Assembly (NCBI GenBank): GCA_029834535.1 | Contig: JAQMWT010000679.1 | Span: 62,001 to 126,000, forward strand | Reading direction: 5' to 3' | Origin: Chrysophaeum taylorii | Lineage: Eukaryota; Sar; Pelagophyceae; Pelagomonadales; Pelagomonadaceae | DNA length: 64,000 nucleotides | Part shown: one piece after another, positions 10,519 to 20,613 of the stretch | How positions within the stretch are numbered: position 1 is the first letter of the stretch | How the letters are laid out: each line of letters begins with the position of its first letter | Notes under the pieces: model-generated | What the model was told of the DNA's origin: nothing | What the model saw: the letters and a program-made list of their open reading frames with translations, nothing else | Database searches by the model: none | Made by a program: the position numbers and the translations under genes

Positions 10519-13500
10519 TCGGCTTTGGTCGCAGCAGCTTGATGATGACGATAGTAGCAGCCCTTCGGATTTACACCCCATTATGTCTCTTCTCGATTCA
10601 TCTCGTCGCGGCATCATTCGCCGCCGCTCGACGACGCCAAATAGATATTCCTTTTCTCTCAAGTTTCGTCGTGGCTTCGCCACCGCTTCTCTCTAAGAAG
10701 ACGAAGGCACCTAATTGGACCCTTCTTCTCTCATTTCGCTCGACATCCACCGTAGCCCTTTTTTTCTTTCCAGGGGTCCTCGGCACACCCCGGAACTCTT
10801 TTCCCCCCTCCTCGCGTACCCCTCGCTCGGGCCGCGCGGGAGATAGCCCACCAACAATCTTGTGTCACATTGTGCTCGCGCCGTCGCGACCTGTTTACCT
10901 TTTCTTCTCGTGCCGCCACCCGGGCGTTTTTTTTTTCTGCACACGCCCACTCCTGCCAGTACATCGCCGTCGCGTAGGGGGATCCGTCGCCGGACAAGCC
11001 GGCGTTCCGAACCCCCGCGACCGCTGCTTGCGCTCTTCTCGATGCCCCACCGATGCGCTGCCCGTCGTCGTTACGATGGCACCCGACGACACCGCGCCAA
11101 CAGGACAGGACAGGACGGACTGACTACGAGGCCCGCGATCCCCCTCCGACTTTCTTATGCTCCAAACAGAGTGAGAGAAAGAGAGAAAGAGAGAGAGAGG
11201 GACCCCCCCGCGCCCATCACTTCCACCAAGTGCCGACGTCACTAGAGCCGACTCGCCCCGCCTCTTACCTGATGGACACATCATGCCGCACGATTTCGAA
11301 CCGCGCCCTACCATCAAGACGCCATTCTCCCTCCTGTACGAGCGCACCACTACTCTCGGCCTTTTACCTACCGCGCGCAGACCACATCCCAGCGCCCAAA
11401 AACCCTTAAGCACTGCCAGACCCGCCCTACGAACCTTCTCGGCTCTATGCCCGAGAACTAGTCAACTCGCGCGGCGGCGGCCATATGTGCCGAGGGGGGG
11501 GGGGGGTTGGATGTACCGCGAAAAACGAGCTGGTCAGCTCCCGGGACTTCCGAGACTCTCCCTCGCGTCGACGCGTTCTTGCCTGGTGGCTCTAGGCGCA
11601 GCGCCGTTCGCTGGCCTCTCTTTGGCACTCGCCCCTTCATTAACTACCGCGGGTGGGGGACTGGCAATGCCGCTGCCGCACTCTCATTTTTTTGCGGCTG
11701 CGACTTTTAAAAATTACCGTTACTTGTCGCCAAAGACTATTACAACGAAAGAAAGAGTTCTGGCGGTTGGGAGTATTCCCTAAACCAAGCATCACGACGT
11801 ACGTCACCACCACGCAAGTCTCTAAAAAAGTGACACGTGTAGCTAGCTCTACGTGGCTGGCGATCGTGAATGTTTTGTGAAGTGAACGCCACATTTGAGG
11901 CGAATGCTGCTGCTCCACGTAAATACAAGTGGAGATTAACTTGTTCTAACTTGACTACTTTCAGAGACATCGACCGAGTATTATGCCAATTTATAATTTA
12001 TGGGGGGAGCCAGGCTGTACCGACAGGAGCCGGTCCAGAATCACCAGGGTCTGTAGACGAGGGGCGCCGAAAGGTGAGTCGGCGAAGAGTGATTATCAGG
12101 CTTGTCGCCATGCGACGCGGAGACCGCGATGTGACTGACAACCAACTCGTCGATAACGTTCCGTCTGCGCCCCCCGGCCATACCCCGTCCCACTGCGAAC
12201 GTTCCGGCTGCCAACCGGCCAGCCCGGGTGGCGAACAGGTGCCAACCTCCGCCGGGAGGGCGGATGCCCTCGCAAGGCTCAGGATTCACGAGGCACCGTC
12301 CTCCATTTTGTCGGCGATGAGGGTAAGGGTTACTAAAAGATTTCTTGCAGGAATAGGGTAGGGTTTCTCAATGCTAAGTTCATCGCGTTAGGGAGGGGGG
12401 GGGTGCAAGGGAGGAGGAGTAGCAAAAGGCGTCTCTTGCGGCGTCTGCCCATCTACCGCCTCTCCCGCGAGTCGATCTCACGCCTGCTTCTTCATCTGCT
12501 GCTCCGTCCGCGACTAGGTCTTTCAATCGGGGTTGGGCGCATGGGCTTCCCCTTTTCTTTGCCGCTCAAGGTCGGCTATCCACTCCCTCTAATATCTGAC
12601 AAGGCCCCTATAAGTCGGAAGTGGCGGTGCAGCCCAGACGTCACTGTGGAAAGACAGTCGAATTGTGACAGCGGCACCTCTTTCCTTCAGTACCTGCGCT
12701 GTCCAGGACGCTGGGACCCAGACGTTCGACACCGAGATGCTCGGCGTGTGATGTCGCCGACCAGACAGCACAAGCGGCGCGCGAGCCAACCAGATCACGG
12801 TAATCGTGTATCGTTTGTCGAGCAAAGAGTGTCTTATGCGTGGTTTTATGCGCGTCACCTCTGCAACGTGGGCCCAGCCGAACTAGTGCGCGGGAGGCTC
12901 CCTGGTCCGCCCCATAGGGATTGATTTTCCGTGCGTTGTACCTCCAGAGCAGCCGCCGCTGGGATGACCGAGATTTACCGGCAACCCCCCGCGTTGTCGA
13001 AGAAAAGAAATCGAAATAGCGCGCGGCGAATTGCGTCGCCTCGCACGTTGTTCGCCACTGCATAATAATTTGCCACAACGACCAGAAAAATTACCCGAAA
13101 AGTATACTGAGGTCCGGGCGGGTTATTCACCTCTGGCGTGCTCGGGTACATGCTCACTCTCATGGGTCCCATTGGAGGAGGGGAGCTGCGCAAAGCCGAT
13201 GTGTTTTAGGGCGGAAAGGTGAGTGTCGCTCGATCTGTTTGTAGTGAGGGCGACTCTCTTGGTGACGCGTTCCAAGCATGCGCGCCCATGTGATGATGAC
13301 CAATGACGACGTACCGCAATCTGGCTTGGTTGACATGCGTGCGAAGAGGACCCTCGTTGGTTTTGCAAGAAATTCCCGAGCGTGCCAATGGCGCGCGCGA
13401 GTCCCACCATACGCCCCGCGCCATGCAAACGTCACATCAACTCGAATCGACATCCGGAAGCAGGAAATATATTTACCCACTACAATTTTGCGGTGTGATA

Positions 13501-13926
13501 AAGAAGAGTGCCAACCAAGAGCGGGGGGGTGGAAAAGCTGAAGCAGATGAAGGAGAGATCCCGGGAGGCTGCAGACGTGACGCTGTCGAACCACCCGAAG
13601 AAAATCTTAAGCACACCCCGCTGAACGTCCCAGAACAAATTTTGATGAGGGCCGTTGGCTAACGTTCTCGCGGACCTGTACTACTACCCGGAACTCAACA
13701 AGACTGCTGGGCGACGTGTTTTGCACTGTTTGGGTCTGTCGAGACTCGCCGTCGTGAGAGAGGGCCCCGTTGGCCAGAGTCCGCGCTGCTGGTGGTGCGT
13801 CGTGCGTCCTTGAATCGACCCGACCCCGTGTAGATCGAGTCGGATCGAATCGGACGGATCGTCGCGACTTGAACGGCGGCGCATTCGTCTTGGGTCTGGG
13901 GAATTCGAAGAGGAAGCGCCGCGCCA
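10519..13926. other. 3.4-kb region without a convincing gene
   Basis: No open frame here has the codon bias or motifs of the neighbouring genes. Content: pyrimidine-rich stretches (10740-10830, 10910-10940), a short GA-rich tract at 11171-11200, a G run at 11496-11506 and a dispersed-repeat match at about 12098-12232. The part at 11700-12030 is noticeably more AT-rich. A short unrecognised gene or non-coding RNA cannot be excluded. Confidence 0.5.
12098..12232 (+). repeat. Dispersed repeat, inverted copy of 49458-49573
   Basis: This stretch is clearly similar to the reverse complement of 49458-49573. Shared blocks include gtcgccatgcgacgcggag, then accgcgat-tgactga, then cccgtcccantgcgaacgtt and ccggctngcaaccggcc. 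The two copies differ by substitutions and by a longer middle in this copy. It is an old dispersed element of unknown class. Confidence 0.7.
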
Positions 13927-15808
13927 ATGGAGAGGACCAACACCTGGGAGGTGATGGCCAAGGTGGGGCGGGAGCAAATGGAGATGCTGCAGCAGATCCA
14001 GGACGAGCTGAGTGCAACGCGCGACGCGCTCGAGGAGGAGAGAGCGGCGCGCGCGGCCGAGATCGAGGACGTCCGCGCAGCAATGGACGCGGCCGTACGG
14101 GAGTCGGCGACGCAGTTTGAGCATGCGCTCGACGCGGAGCGCGCGGCGCGCAACGCGCTTGGCCGGCGGGTGGGCGAGCTCGCGCGAGAACTCGCCGAGG
14201 AGCGCTCGGCGCGAGCCGTCGAGTCGAGGCGGCTCGCGGACCTCGAATGCAGGCTTAACGGCAAGGAGGCGAAGAAGAACGGCGAGGTGATGTACCAGGC
14301 GATCCCGCCGCCGCCGCCACCGCTCAACAAGCGCCCGCACCCCCAGGCGTATGCGCCCCCCCCGCCCCCCGAGCTCGCGGGGGGGTACCCGATGCACCAC
14401 CACATTCCCCGACCACCCGACCAAGTGCCGCTCTCGCCCGACGGCCCCCACAACGGGCACACGCAGCAGCAGTGGATACCGCACAGGACGCACTCGGTCG
14501 ACGACCACCATCAGCACGGCGGCGGTACGCGCTCGCGCTCGCGCTCGTGGCAGGACGGCTTCCACGTCGAGGGCGGCGGTCAGCCGCACCCGCGCAAGGT
14601 CAAGCAGCGCTCGCCGCGTGCCTCGCCGAACCACCACGACGACCACTCGCCGCCAAAGGAGCCGCGGGCTGCGTCGCCCGAGATGCTGCGCGAGCTCGAG
14701 GACCAGATTCTGGTGCTCTGCGACGACGCGCCCAACGGCAGCATTCTGTGCGCCAACCTGCCGCGCCTCTACTATTACCGCTTCCGAAAGACCCTCGACT
14801 TTCGCGTGCTCGGCTTCATGAAGATGAGCCAGCTCCTCAGTAAGATGGACCGCATCCACTACGACGGCAAGCACCGTGCCGAGGTCTCCCGCAAGGTCGT
14901 CGCGCCGCCGCCGCCGCCGCCGCCGCCCTCCGACCCGCCGCCCGCGCCGGACGACGACGACGACGACGACGACGCCTCCCAACATCAACAACGGCAGCAG
15001 CAGTCTTCCGTCGAGGATGGCGAGGATGGCGACGAGGGCGATGAGGGCGGCGGCGACGACGATGACGACCCCGCCGAGGAGGTCGTGGAGCGCGCCCCTC
15101 CCACGACGACTCCAGACTCGTCGGCGGCCGGAGAGGGCGTGGCGGTCGTGACGCCGCCGGCGGAGGAAGAGCAGCAGCAACCTGACAAGGAGGACGACTT
15201 CGAACATGAAGAAGAAGAAGAAGAAGAAGAAGTAGGAGAAGAAGAAGAAGAAGCGAGAGAGGTAGAGGATTCCGAGGAGCCTCCGGCGACAGCACCGGTC
15301 GAGCGAGACGAGGACGACGAGCCGAGCCCTGGCGGGCGCGGTAGCGAGGCCCGGCTCGAACGACACAGCCAGGAGGAAGACGACGCCGGGAAAAAGGACG
15401 CCGATCCCGCCGCGGATCCCACCGACGACAAGGATGATGTCCAAGGGGAAAGTGCGGAGGAAGCCCGTCCTCAAAACGGCGAAACGACGCCCGCCGAGCG
15501 CGAGCCGGCCGACGAGCCCGCCGACCAAGCAGCGGAGCACGTACAATCCGACGGGGACAAGAAAGAGGACGAGGACAAGCCCCGGTCGAACGGCGCCAAG
15601 ACGCCCCCGTCGGAGGAATGGCCCCCGAAACCGACTATCGCGCGAGCTCCCTCGTGGAAGGCGGTCGTCGCCGGAGAGGCCAAAGCCCCCCCGGTCGTAA
15701 TGCCCGCGACCGTCGCCAAACCGCGTCGCGTAAGTACCCGGCCGCCTCCGGGTCGTGACTCTATCGCAGGCCGCGCCGGCCACCAACGGCGGCCTGCCGC
15801 CTCGATAG
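13927..15808 (+). CDS. Coiled-coil protein with LOTUS/OST-HTH-like domain
   Basis: Exons are 13927-15729 and 15770-15808 (40-nt intron, GTAAGT...CGCAG), giving 613 aa. Residues 1-115 form a strong coiled coil rich in EERAARAAEIEDV-type heptads. A Pro/His-rich linker with a short RS dipeptide run follows. Residues about 255-325 look like a LOTUS (OST-HTH) domain: LRELEDQILVLCDDAPNGS, LPRLYYYRFRKTL, VLGFMKMSQLLSKM. The rest is polyproline, poly-Asp/Glu and disordered. LOTUS domains of animals and plants bind RNA G-quadruplexes or DEAD-box helicases in RNA granules, so an RNA-granule scaffold is a reasonable hypothesis. The domain call rests on pattern matching by eye. The frame remains open through the intron for a short distance, so an unspliced end is also possible. 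Confidence 0.72.
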
Positions 15809-16574
15809 GCACCGCCGACTGAGATTGATTTCCCCGACCCGCGTTGCCTCGAGCCCCCGCTCGAGGTCGCTCGAGCTGCTCTTTTCTTTTTTTTTCTCTG
15901 AGAGAGATGTGGCGCCATGTCGTGCTTCACCTCCAGTCTACAACGTCACGCATAAATTCTCGCACTTCTTGTTGGTCACCCAGAGCCTCGCGAAACAAAA
16001 ACACACACTCTTGCCCGCCCGCCTTCTTTTTCGCCGTGCGCATCCCGCGCGTACGACTGCCTCTCGACACCAAGGTCCAGTAGCACCCACGACTGCCTCG
16101 AGAGTGCGCACAAGATATAAGACAGACAGCAACAGGCTCGACCGAACGAACACCCCGGTCCTCATCCTTCTCCTCTCCTTCCGTGATGTCGCAGCTCGTG
16201 CTCCTTCTCCCTTTCGCTCCTTCTCCCGTCTACGAGGGGTGGGCCGCCACTCCTCACGCGAGCTGCGTCGCTACCCCCCCACGGCGCACCCCCATCGTCG
16301 CAGAACCCCTCTAGCCAGCCCTCCTTCTCTCTGCCCCCCTAGCTTTCCTCCTACTACACATTCGCGCTGTGGCCATTGGGGGGGAGATCCCCGTTTTCTT
16401 CTTTTCTTTTGTGCATATTTTTTTCATGTACAATTAGTCATCACTCGTTGGGTTCTTTCTTTTGGCGTGTGGCTCAACAAAATCGTTCACAAGAAGGCGG
16501 CATCACTGCGAAGAAGAAGAAGAAGAAGAAGAAGAAGAAGAAGAAGAATGATATCTTTCCAGGCAAGCAAGAAG
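15809..16574. other. Convergent spacer with (GAA)n tract
   Basis: Between the ends of two genes; no gene seen. It is pyrimidine-rich (about 16150-16350). A pure GAA trinucleotide run of about 12 units lies at 16510-16548, just beyond the stop of the minus-strand gene and so probably in its 3' UTR. Confidence 0.6.
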
Positions 16575-16853
16575 CTATGTCTTCTCATCGTCGTCCTCCT
16601 CCTCCTCTTGGAGGTTGAGTCTGGCCTCGACTGTCGGCAAGTGATCGAGCACGAGCTTGTTCGACGGTTCGAGGTCGAGGATCTCGCGCGCAAGATCGAC
16701 GGCCTCTTGGGCATCGCTCTCGCTGTCCTGCGCGAGGTCGAGGAAGCGCACGAGCTTAGAGATTGGCACCAGCGTCGGATCGCCCCGCGGCGAGGCTGCC
16801 CAACCGGCTTGTTGTTGCTGGCGCACCTTGGTGAGATCAAGTGGGCGCAACAT
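16575..16853 (-). CDS. Small ERICH2-like (glutamate-rich protein 2) protein
   Basis: 92-aa product. The start at 16853 was chosen because it leaves a 62-nt spacer to the divergent gene at 16916; an upstream ATG at 16973 in the same frame would overlap that gene. The core, VPISKLVRFLDLAQDSES followed by AVDLAREILDLEPSNKLVLD and a Glu/Asp-rich tail, resembles the conserved C-terminal region of glutamate-rich protein 2, a TPR-like pair of helices. In animals ERICH2 is linked to ciliated and sperm cells; the molecular role is unknown. The short length fits only the conserved part of that family. Confidence 0.5.
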   Translation of the reverse strand: MLRPLDLTKVRQQQQAGWAASPRGDPTLVPISKLVRFLDLAQDSESDAQEAVDLAREILDLEPSNKLVLDHLPTVEARLNLQEEEEDDDEKT

Positions 16854-16915
16854 CGCGGCGTTAATAAGTCCGTTTGAGGAACTAACGGACACTTCAATCC
16901 GAGTCGCCGACGACG

Positions 16916-18712
16916 ATGAAGCGGTTGTGGATGTTGGCCGTAGTCGTGCGCGGGTTTTGTCCCCCAGTACCACCGCGGGTGGCGACGCTGAGGACAGGAA
17001 ACGGGCGTCTCGCGAGGACCCAGGTGGCTCGCGAGCTTTTCTTCGGGAGGCGACGAGTGGTCGAGAACACCCACGATGACAAGCCGAACAAATTATTTAT
17101 TCGTGCGCTGCACAAGAAGCGTTGGGCGCGCGCGGCGGTGGGCATCGCGGTGTCGACGGCGCTGGCGGTCGTGTTTCCCGCGGGCGCGTGGGCATCGACG
17201 GACCAGGCGCGGTCGCTCGGCGTGGGCGCGGTGTTGCGGGCCTTTGGCGCGGGCGTGCTGGTCTTCGCCGTCGTTCAGTCGGCGCGGATGCGGGCACGCC
17301 CGGCGAAGCGGACTGTCGAGCAGTTCCGCGGCATCCAGACGTCTTATTCCTCGGTCCTCGACACCGAGCTGCCGCCGGCGGTCCGCGTCGATCCGCCCCC
17401 GCCGCCGGCGCCGCCGCCGGAAGTTCAAAAGAAAACGGCGACAACTACGTCTGCTGCGGAGGCCGCAGAACAACCCGCGGCACCCCCACAAAAGAAGCCA
17501 CAACAGGCGGCTCCGAGGCAGCGGAGTGGCGCGCTGGGCGGGCTTTTCAGCCGCAAGAAGAGCGACCGGTCCGTGAGGCTCGAGGAGCTCCTGACGCAAC
17601 CCAAGGAGACTACGAGCGTCGACGAGCAGCAGTTTGCGGTAGCGGTCGCGGGATGCCTGCTCGCCGACCTGCCGGAGGTCGAGCTTCTCCCGGCCGCCCT
17701 TGCCGAACAGGTGTGTCAGCCGTGGGTGGCCAAGCGCGCCGAAGCCGCGGCAGAGCGCGAACTGCGCGCTCGCGAGACGTGGCGGGCCGCGGGCAAGGCG
17801 GTGTCGTACTTTGACGTCGGACTCGCGACCACCGAGACCGCCAAGGCGCGGCGGAAACTGAGGGGACCGAGCCCCGCGCAGTGGCTTTCGGTGTGCGGCG
17901 ACCTCGGCGTCACCTCGCACTTTGACTTCGGCGTGCGCGAAACGGCAGCGTCTAAGTCTGCATCGCGAAGACCCGACGTCGACTCTCTCCGAAAGTTCCT
18001 CGGGAGTGCCTCGGATCTCGCGCCCTTTTCCGAGGTCTTCGCAAACGTGGTCAACGCCGTTTTGGTGCCGCTCGTCGACGCCGCCGTGGCGACGCTCAAG
18101 GACCCGGACGATTCCAAGTCGATCGAGCCGCTCGGCCGCGTCGTCGGCTTTGCCTCGCAGACGTCGACACTCTTCGAGGAACTCGGCCTCCCTTACGTCC
18201 CCAAGCCCGTCGTCTACGAGGGCAAGGCGACCAAAGGGCAGCTCCAGTCGCTCTTTTCTAGGTACGCGGCGGCAGCCGTCGCATCTGGCCTCGACGACGC
18301 CAAACGACGACCCGACCTCTCCGTCGAAGACGTCGACGTACTTCAGATGTTGTTCGCCATCACCGACAAGCGAGCGCAGAAGCTCGCCGATCAGGTCGTC
18401 GGAAAGCTCGTCTCACAGATGCTCGACCAGACGGCCGCAAATCCCGACTTGGCATCCCTCCTCGGCGGAAACCCCGCCGACAAGCGAGACCAGCCCTCGG
18501 ATGCCGAGATCGACGCGCAGCTCGACCAGCTCAAGCAGGCCATCGACTCGGGCCAGCTCTCCAAGGCCGAACGCGAAGAAATCAAAAATCTCTTCGCATC
18601 GATGCTCGGCGGCCAAGATGTCAACGCTGCCCTCGATGCCGCTCAGCAAAATTACGACAAACTCGACCCCCGCTCCCGCAAGGCCCTCGATCTCCTCAAG
18701 CAAGTCCTCTAA
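16916..18712 (+). CDS. Conserved-looking membrane/plastid protein of unknown function
   Basis: Single exon, 598 aa. Residues 1-20 form a hydrophobic signal-like start (MKRLWMLAVVVRGF). Two hydrophobic segments follow (about residues 72-92, AVGIAVSTALAVVFPAGAWA, and about 100-120). Next come a Pro/Ala/Gln-rich linker, a GLFSRKKSDRSVRL hinge, and a long mostly helical region (residues about 220-598) with no motif I recognise. The C-terminal third is rich in Asp-Gln helices. The N-terminus fits a bipartite or membrane-anchored plastid protein, but there is no clear ASAF site. It shares a short divergent promoter with the ERICH2-like gene. Function unknown. Confidence 0.8.
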   Translation: MKRLWMLAVVVRGFCPPVPPRVATLRTGNGRLARTQVARELFFGRRRVVENTHDDKPNKLFIRALHKKRWARAAVGIAVSTALAVVFPAGAWASTDQARSLGVGAVLRAFGAGVLVFAVVQSARMRARPAKRTVEQFRGIQTSYSSVLDTELPPAVRVDPPPPPAPPPEVQKKTATTTSAAEAAEQPAAPPQKKPQQAAPRQRSGALGGLFSRKKSDRSVRLEELLTQPKETTSVDEQQFAVAVAGCLLADLPEVELLPAALAEQVCQPWVAKRAEAAAERELRARETWRAAGKAVSYFDVGLATTETAKARRKLRGPSPAQWLSVCGDLGVTSHFDFGVRETAASKSASRRPDVDSLRKFLGSASDLAPFSEVFANVVNAVLVPLVDAAVATLKDPDDSKSIEPLGRVVGFASQTSTLFEELGLPYVPKPVVYEGKATKGQLQSLFSRYAAAAVASGLDDAKRRPDLSVEDVDVLQMLFAITDKRAQKLADQVVGKLVSQMLDQTAANPDLASLLGGNPADKRDQPSDAEIDAQLDQLKQAIDSGQLSKAEREEIKNLFASMLGGQDVNAALDAAQQNYDKLDPRSRKALDLLKQVL

Positions 18713-20613
18713 GAAAAAAAAAACCCTCGAGCGACGACTCACCCTTCTCATGGTCGTGGTGGTGCTGCTCTCCATGTTGTTGTCCCGAGGACGTTGTTGA
18801 CCCCTTTGCCCTCGCGCGGACCTCGGAGGATCGCAGGCCCTGCGTCTGCCGCGCTTCGCCCTCCTTCCCAGTGATTGGACGCCTCTGTCGGCTCTAAAAT
18901 GAATGACAACGTGCTTCGGCTCTCTGCCACGAATGCCGTCGGCGGGCATCTAGGGCCGTGGGTTGGCGCCGAGGTTTCCTTCCCGGCCCTTTAGAAAGAA
19001 AGAAGCTCGTGGGAGCAACCGACCGACAAAGCTGGAGTCTACTTTCTAGCGACCATAGGTAGCCGTTGGTGGTTGACCAGGAGTGCGAATCCCTCCACCA
19101 GGTAGTGCCTCTCTGTCCGCCACTAAATCTGTCTATCTTGCTCTCTGTCCCGAGATGTGCGCAGACTACTTGCCACCTTTGGCGACGGTAAAAGCATTCC
19201 AACGTGGTAAGCCCCACCGGTCTTCGCAAAGATCGATTCTGAGAGGGGGAACCAGCGTTGCGCATTCGCTAAACCCTGCCTCCTCCCGTGTGTACTCACC
19301 GGCGGTGCCCGCCCTCCCTTCGCCTGCCCCGCGACTCGGCGATGACCCCGACTAGGCCCCGCATATACCTATTTTGCGCCCCTCATCACGCCAAGGCTGG
19401 ACACTCGATGGTAGGTAGGTACGTACAAACGTGGCGACGATATTGTGAAGGATTTATGCTAATTCATCAACTGGCACTCAAAAAATATCGCGGCCGACCA
19501 GTGGTGCAATGGTCTTCACGACTTGCGATGATGGAATGATGGTGAGCCGAAGTTCCGGCACGAAAGCACCAGCCTCTCCCCGCAAACAAACAAACAAACA
19601 AACAAACAAACAAACAAACAAACAAACAAGGCTCATGCACATCCCTCATGTCCCCACACAACGCACCAAAAACCTTCAAGCCGCTACCCCCCTTAGCAGT
19701 CGACCTTTAAAAACCCTCCTCCCGTTCCCTCCTCCCGAACACGCCTCGTTTCTCAGCGTAAGACTTATTGTTAGTCTTACGAAGTGATTTGGAGCGAACA
19801 CCTCGCGTTCTTCTCGGTAATCCTGATTCTTTCATATGAAGCTAACGCCTAGTACTCCAATATGTAATCACTTCGGTATACGCTGCACGCGCCGGTCCCC
19901 GCTGCGCCCCGCCATTTCCCGTGCCCGCCGTCCGCTACTGTTCGGCTCTGGTGCCCTTTGGATCATTCGCGTTTTGGGGCGAAGGAGGAGCTAGTTGCTC
20001 GTCTACACTTTTCTTGGGGTGTTTTCCGCCAGCATTGACGCCTCAACCGGCTCGTTCTCGCCCATCTGTTCAGCAGGCGTCTCTTCCCTCCTCCTCCTCC
20101 TCCTCCTCCTCATGGACATCCTCCTCTACCTCTAGGTTCTGCGGCTCCAGCGCTTGGCCTCAGAAGACAGGGTGCGGGGCACGCCTTGGTGAGTGAATGA
20201 ATGTAAAGTGAATACTTATTCGCGTACAAAGACAAATATGAAACGAAGCGATGAGCGAGGGCTTAGTGAATTTATATGCAACGCTGGGGAAAACCCTGAG
20301 TGAATATTTTCCTCTTTCATTGCGATCATCTTCATTCTGCCGCGTATGAGCACGGCCGTTGTTCAAAATAAGTCTATCGTCGATCTCGCCGCGGCAGTCG
20401 ACGCCCGCGATGATCCACCTTGCCGCAAGGTCCATGCCTTGACTTCTGTCCTTGCGTCGCCGCAGTCCGCTGCCGTATTGTGTTGGGTTCAGAGAAAAAA
20501 AGCTCATTTCGATACAAAGGAAAAAAAAAGCCGACAGCTGGCAATTTTGAAAGTGCAACGGTCCCCCAACGGCAAAAATTGCTGTCCCCTAGTAGGGCCT
20601 TCCTCTTATTATT
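18713..20613. other. 1.9-kb spacer with repeat remnants
   Basis: No gene recognised. It holds a diverged copy of the 34-kb repeat (19316-19710), a (CAAA)n tract at about 19586-19629, a CTC triplet run near 20091-20111, and two small inverted repeats: cgtaagac...gtcttacg at 19757-19780 (9-nt loop), and cgaagtgatt at 19780-19789 against aatcacttcg at 19866-19875. The last 250 nt should contain the promoter of the beta-helix gene. Confidence 0.55.
19316..19710 (-). repeat. Diverged copy of the 34.8-kb repeat unit
   Basis: Read as reverse complement, three blocks follow the same order as at 34778-34918. They are ttcgcctgcccc-cgatgaccccgacta (19318-19352), cacatccctcatg-ccccaca (19637-19658) and ccttagcagtcgac-tttaaa (19688-19708). 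The tetranucleotide (CAAA)n run sits between the first two. The helicase fragment found beside the 34-38 kb copies is not visible here. Confidence 0.6.

Noticed and set aside
13684-15930. 748-aa minus-strand open frame opposite the LOTUS-like gene
   Set aside because: It is a shadow of the GC-rich, codon-biased plus-strand gene; it has Arg/Val-rich nonsense composition and no domain.
19587-19630. CRISPR-like repeat
   Set aside because: It is a plain (CAAA)n microsatellite without spacers; no CRISPR arrays are present.
19757-19875. tRNA or other structured RNA gene
   Set aside because: Two small inverted repeats exist, but no cloverleaf, anticodon arm or TPsiC-like sequence could be fitted.
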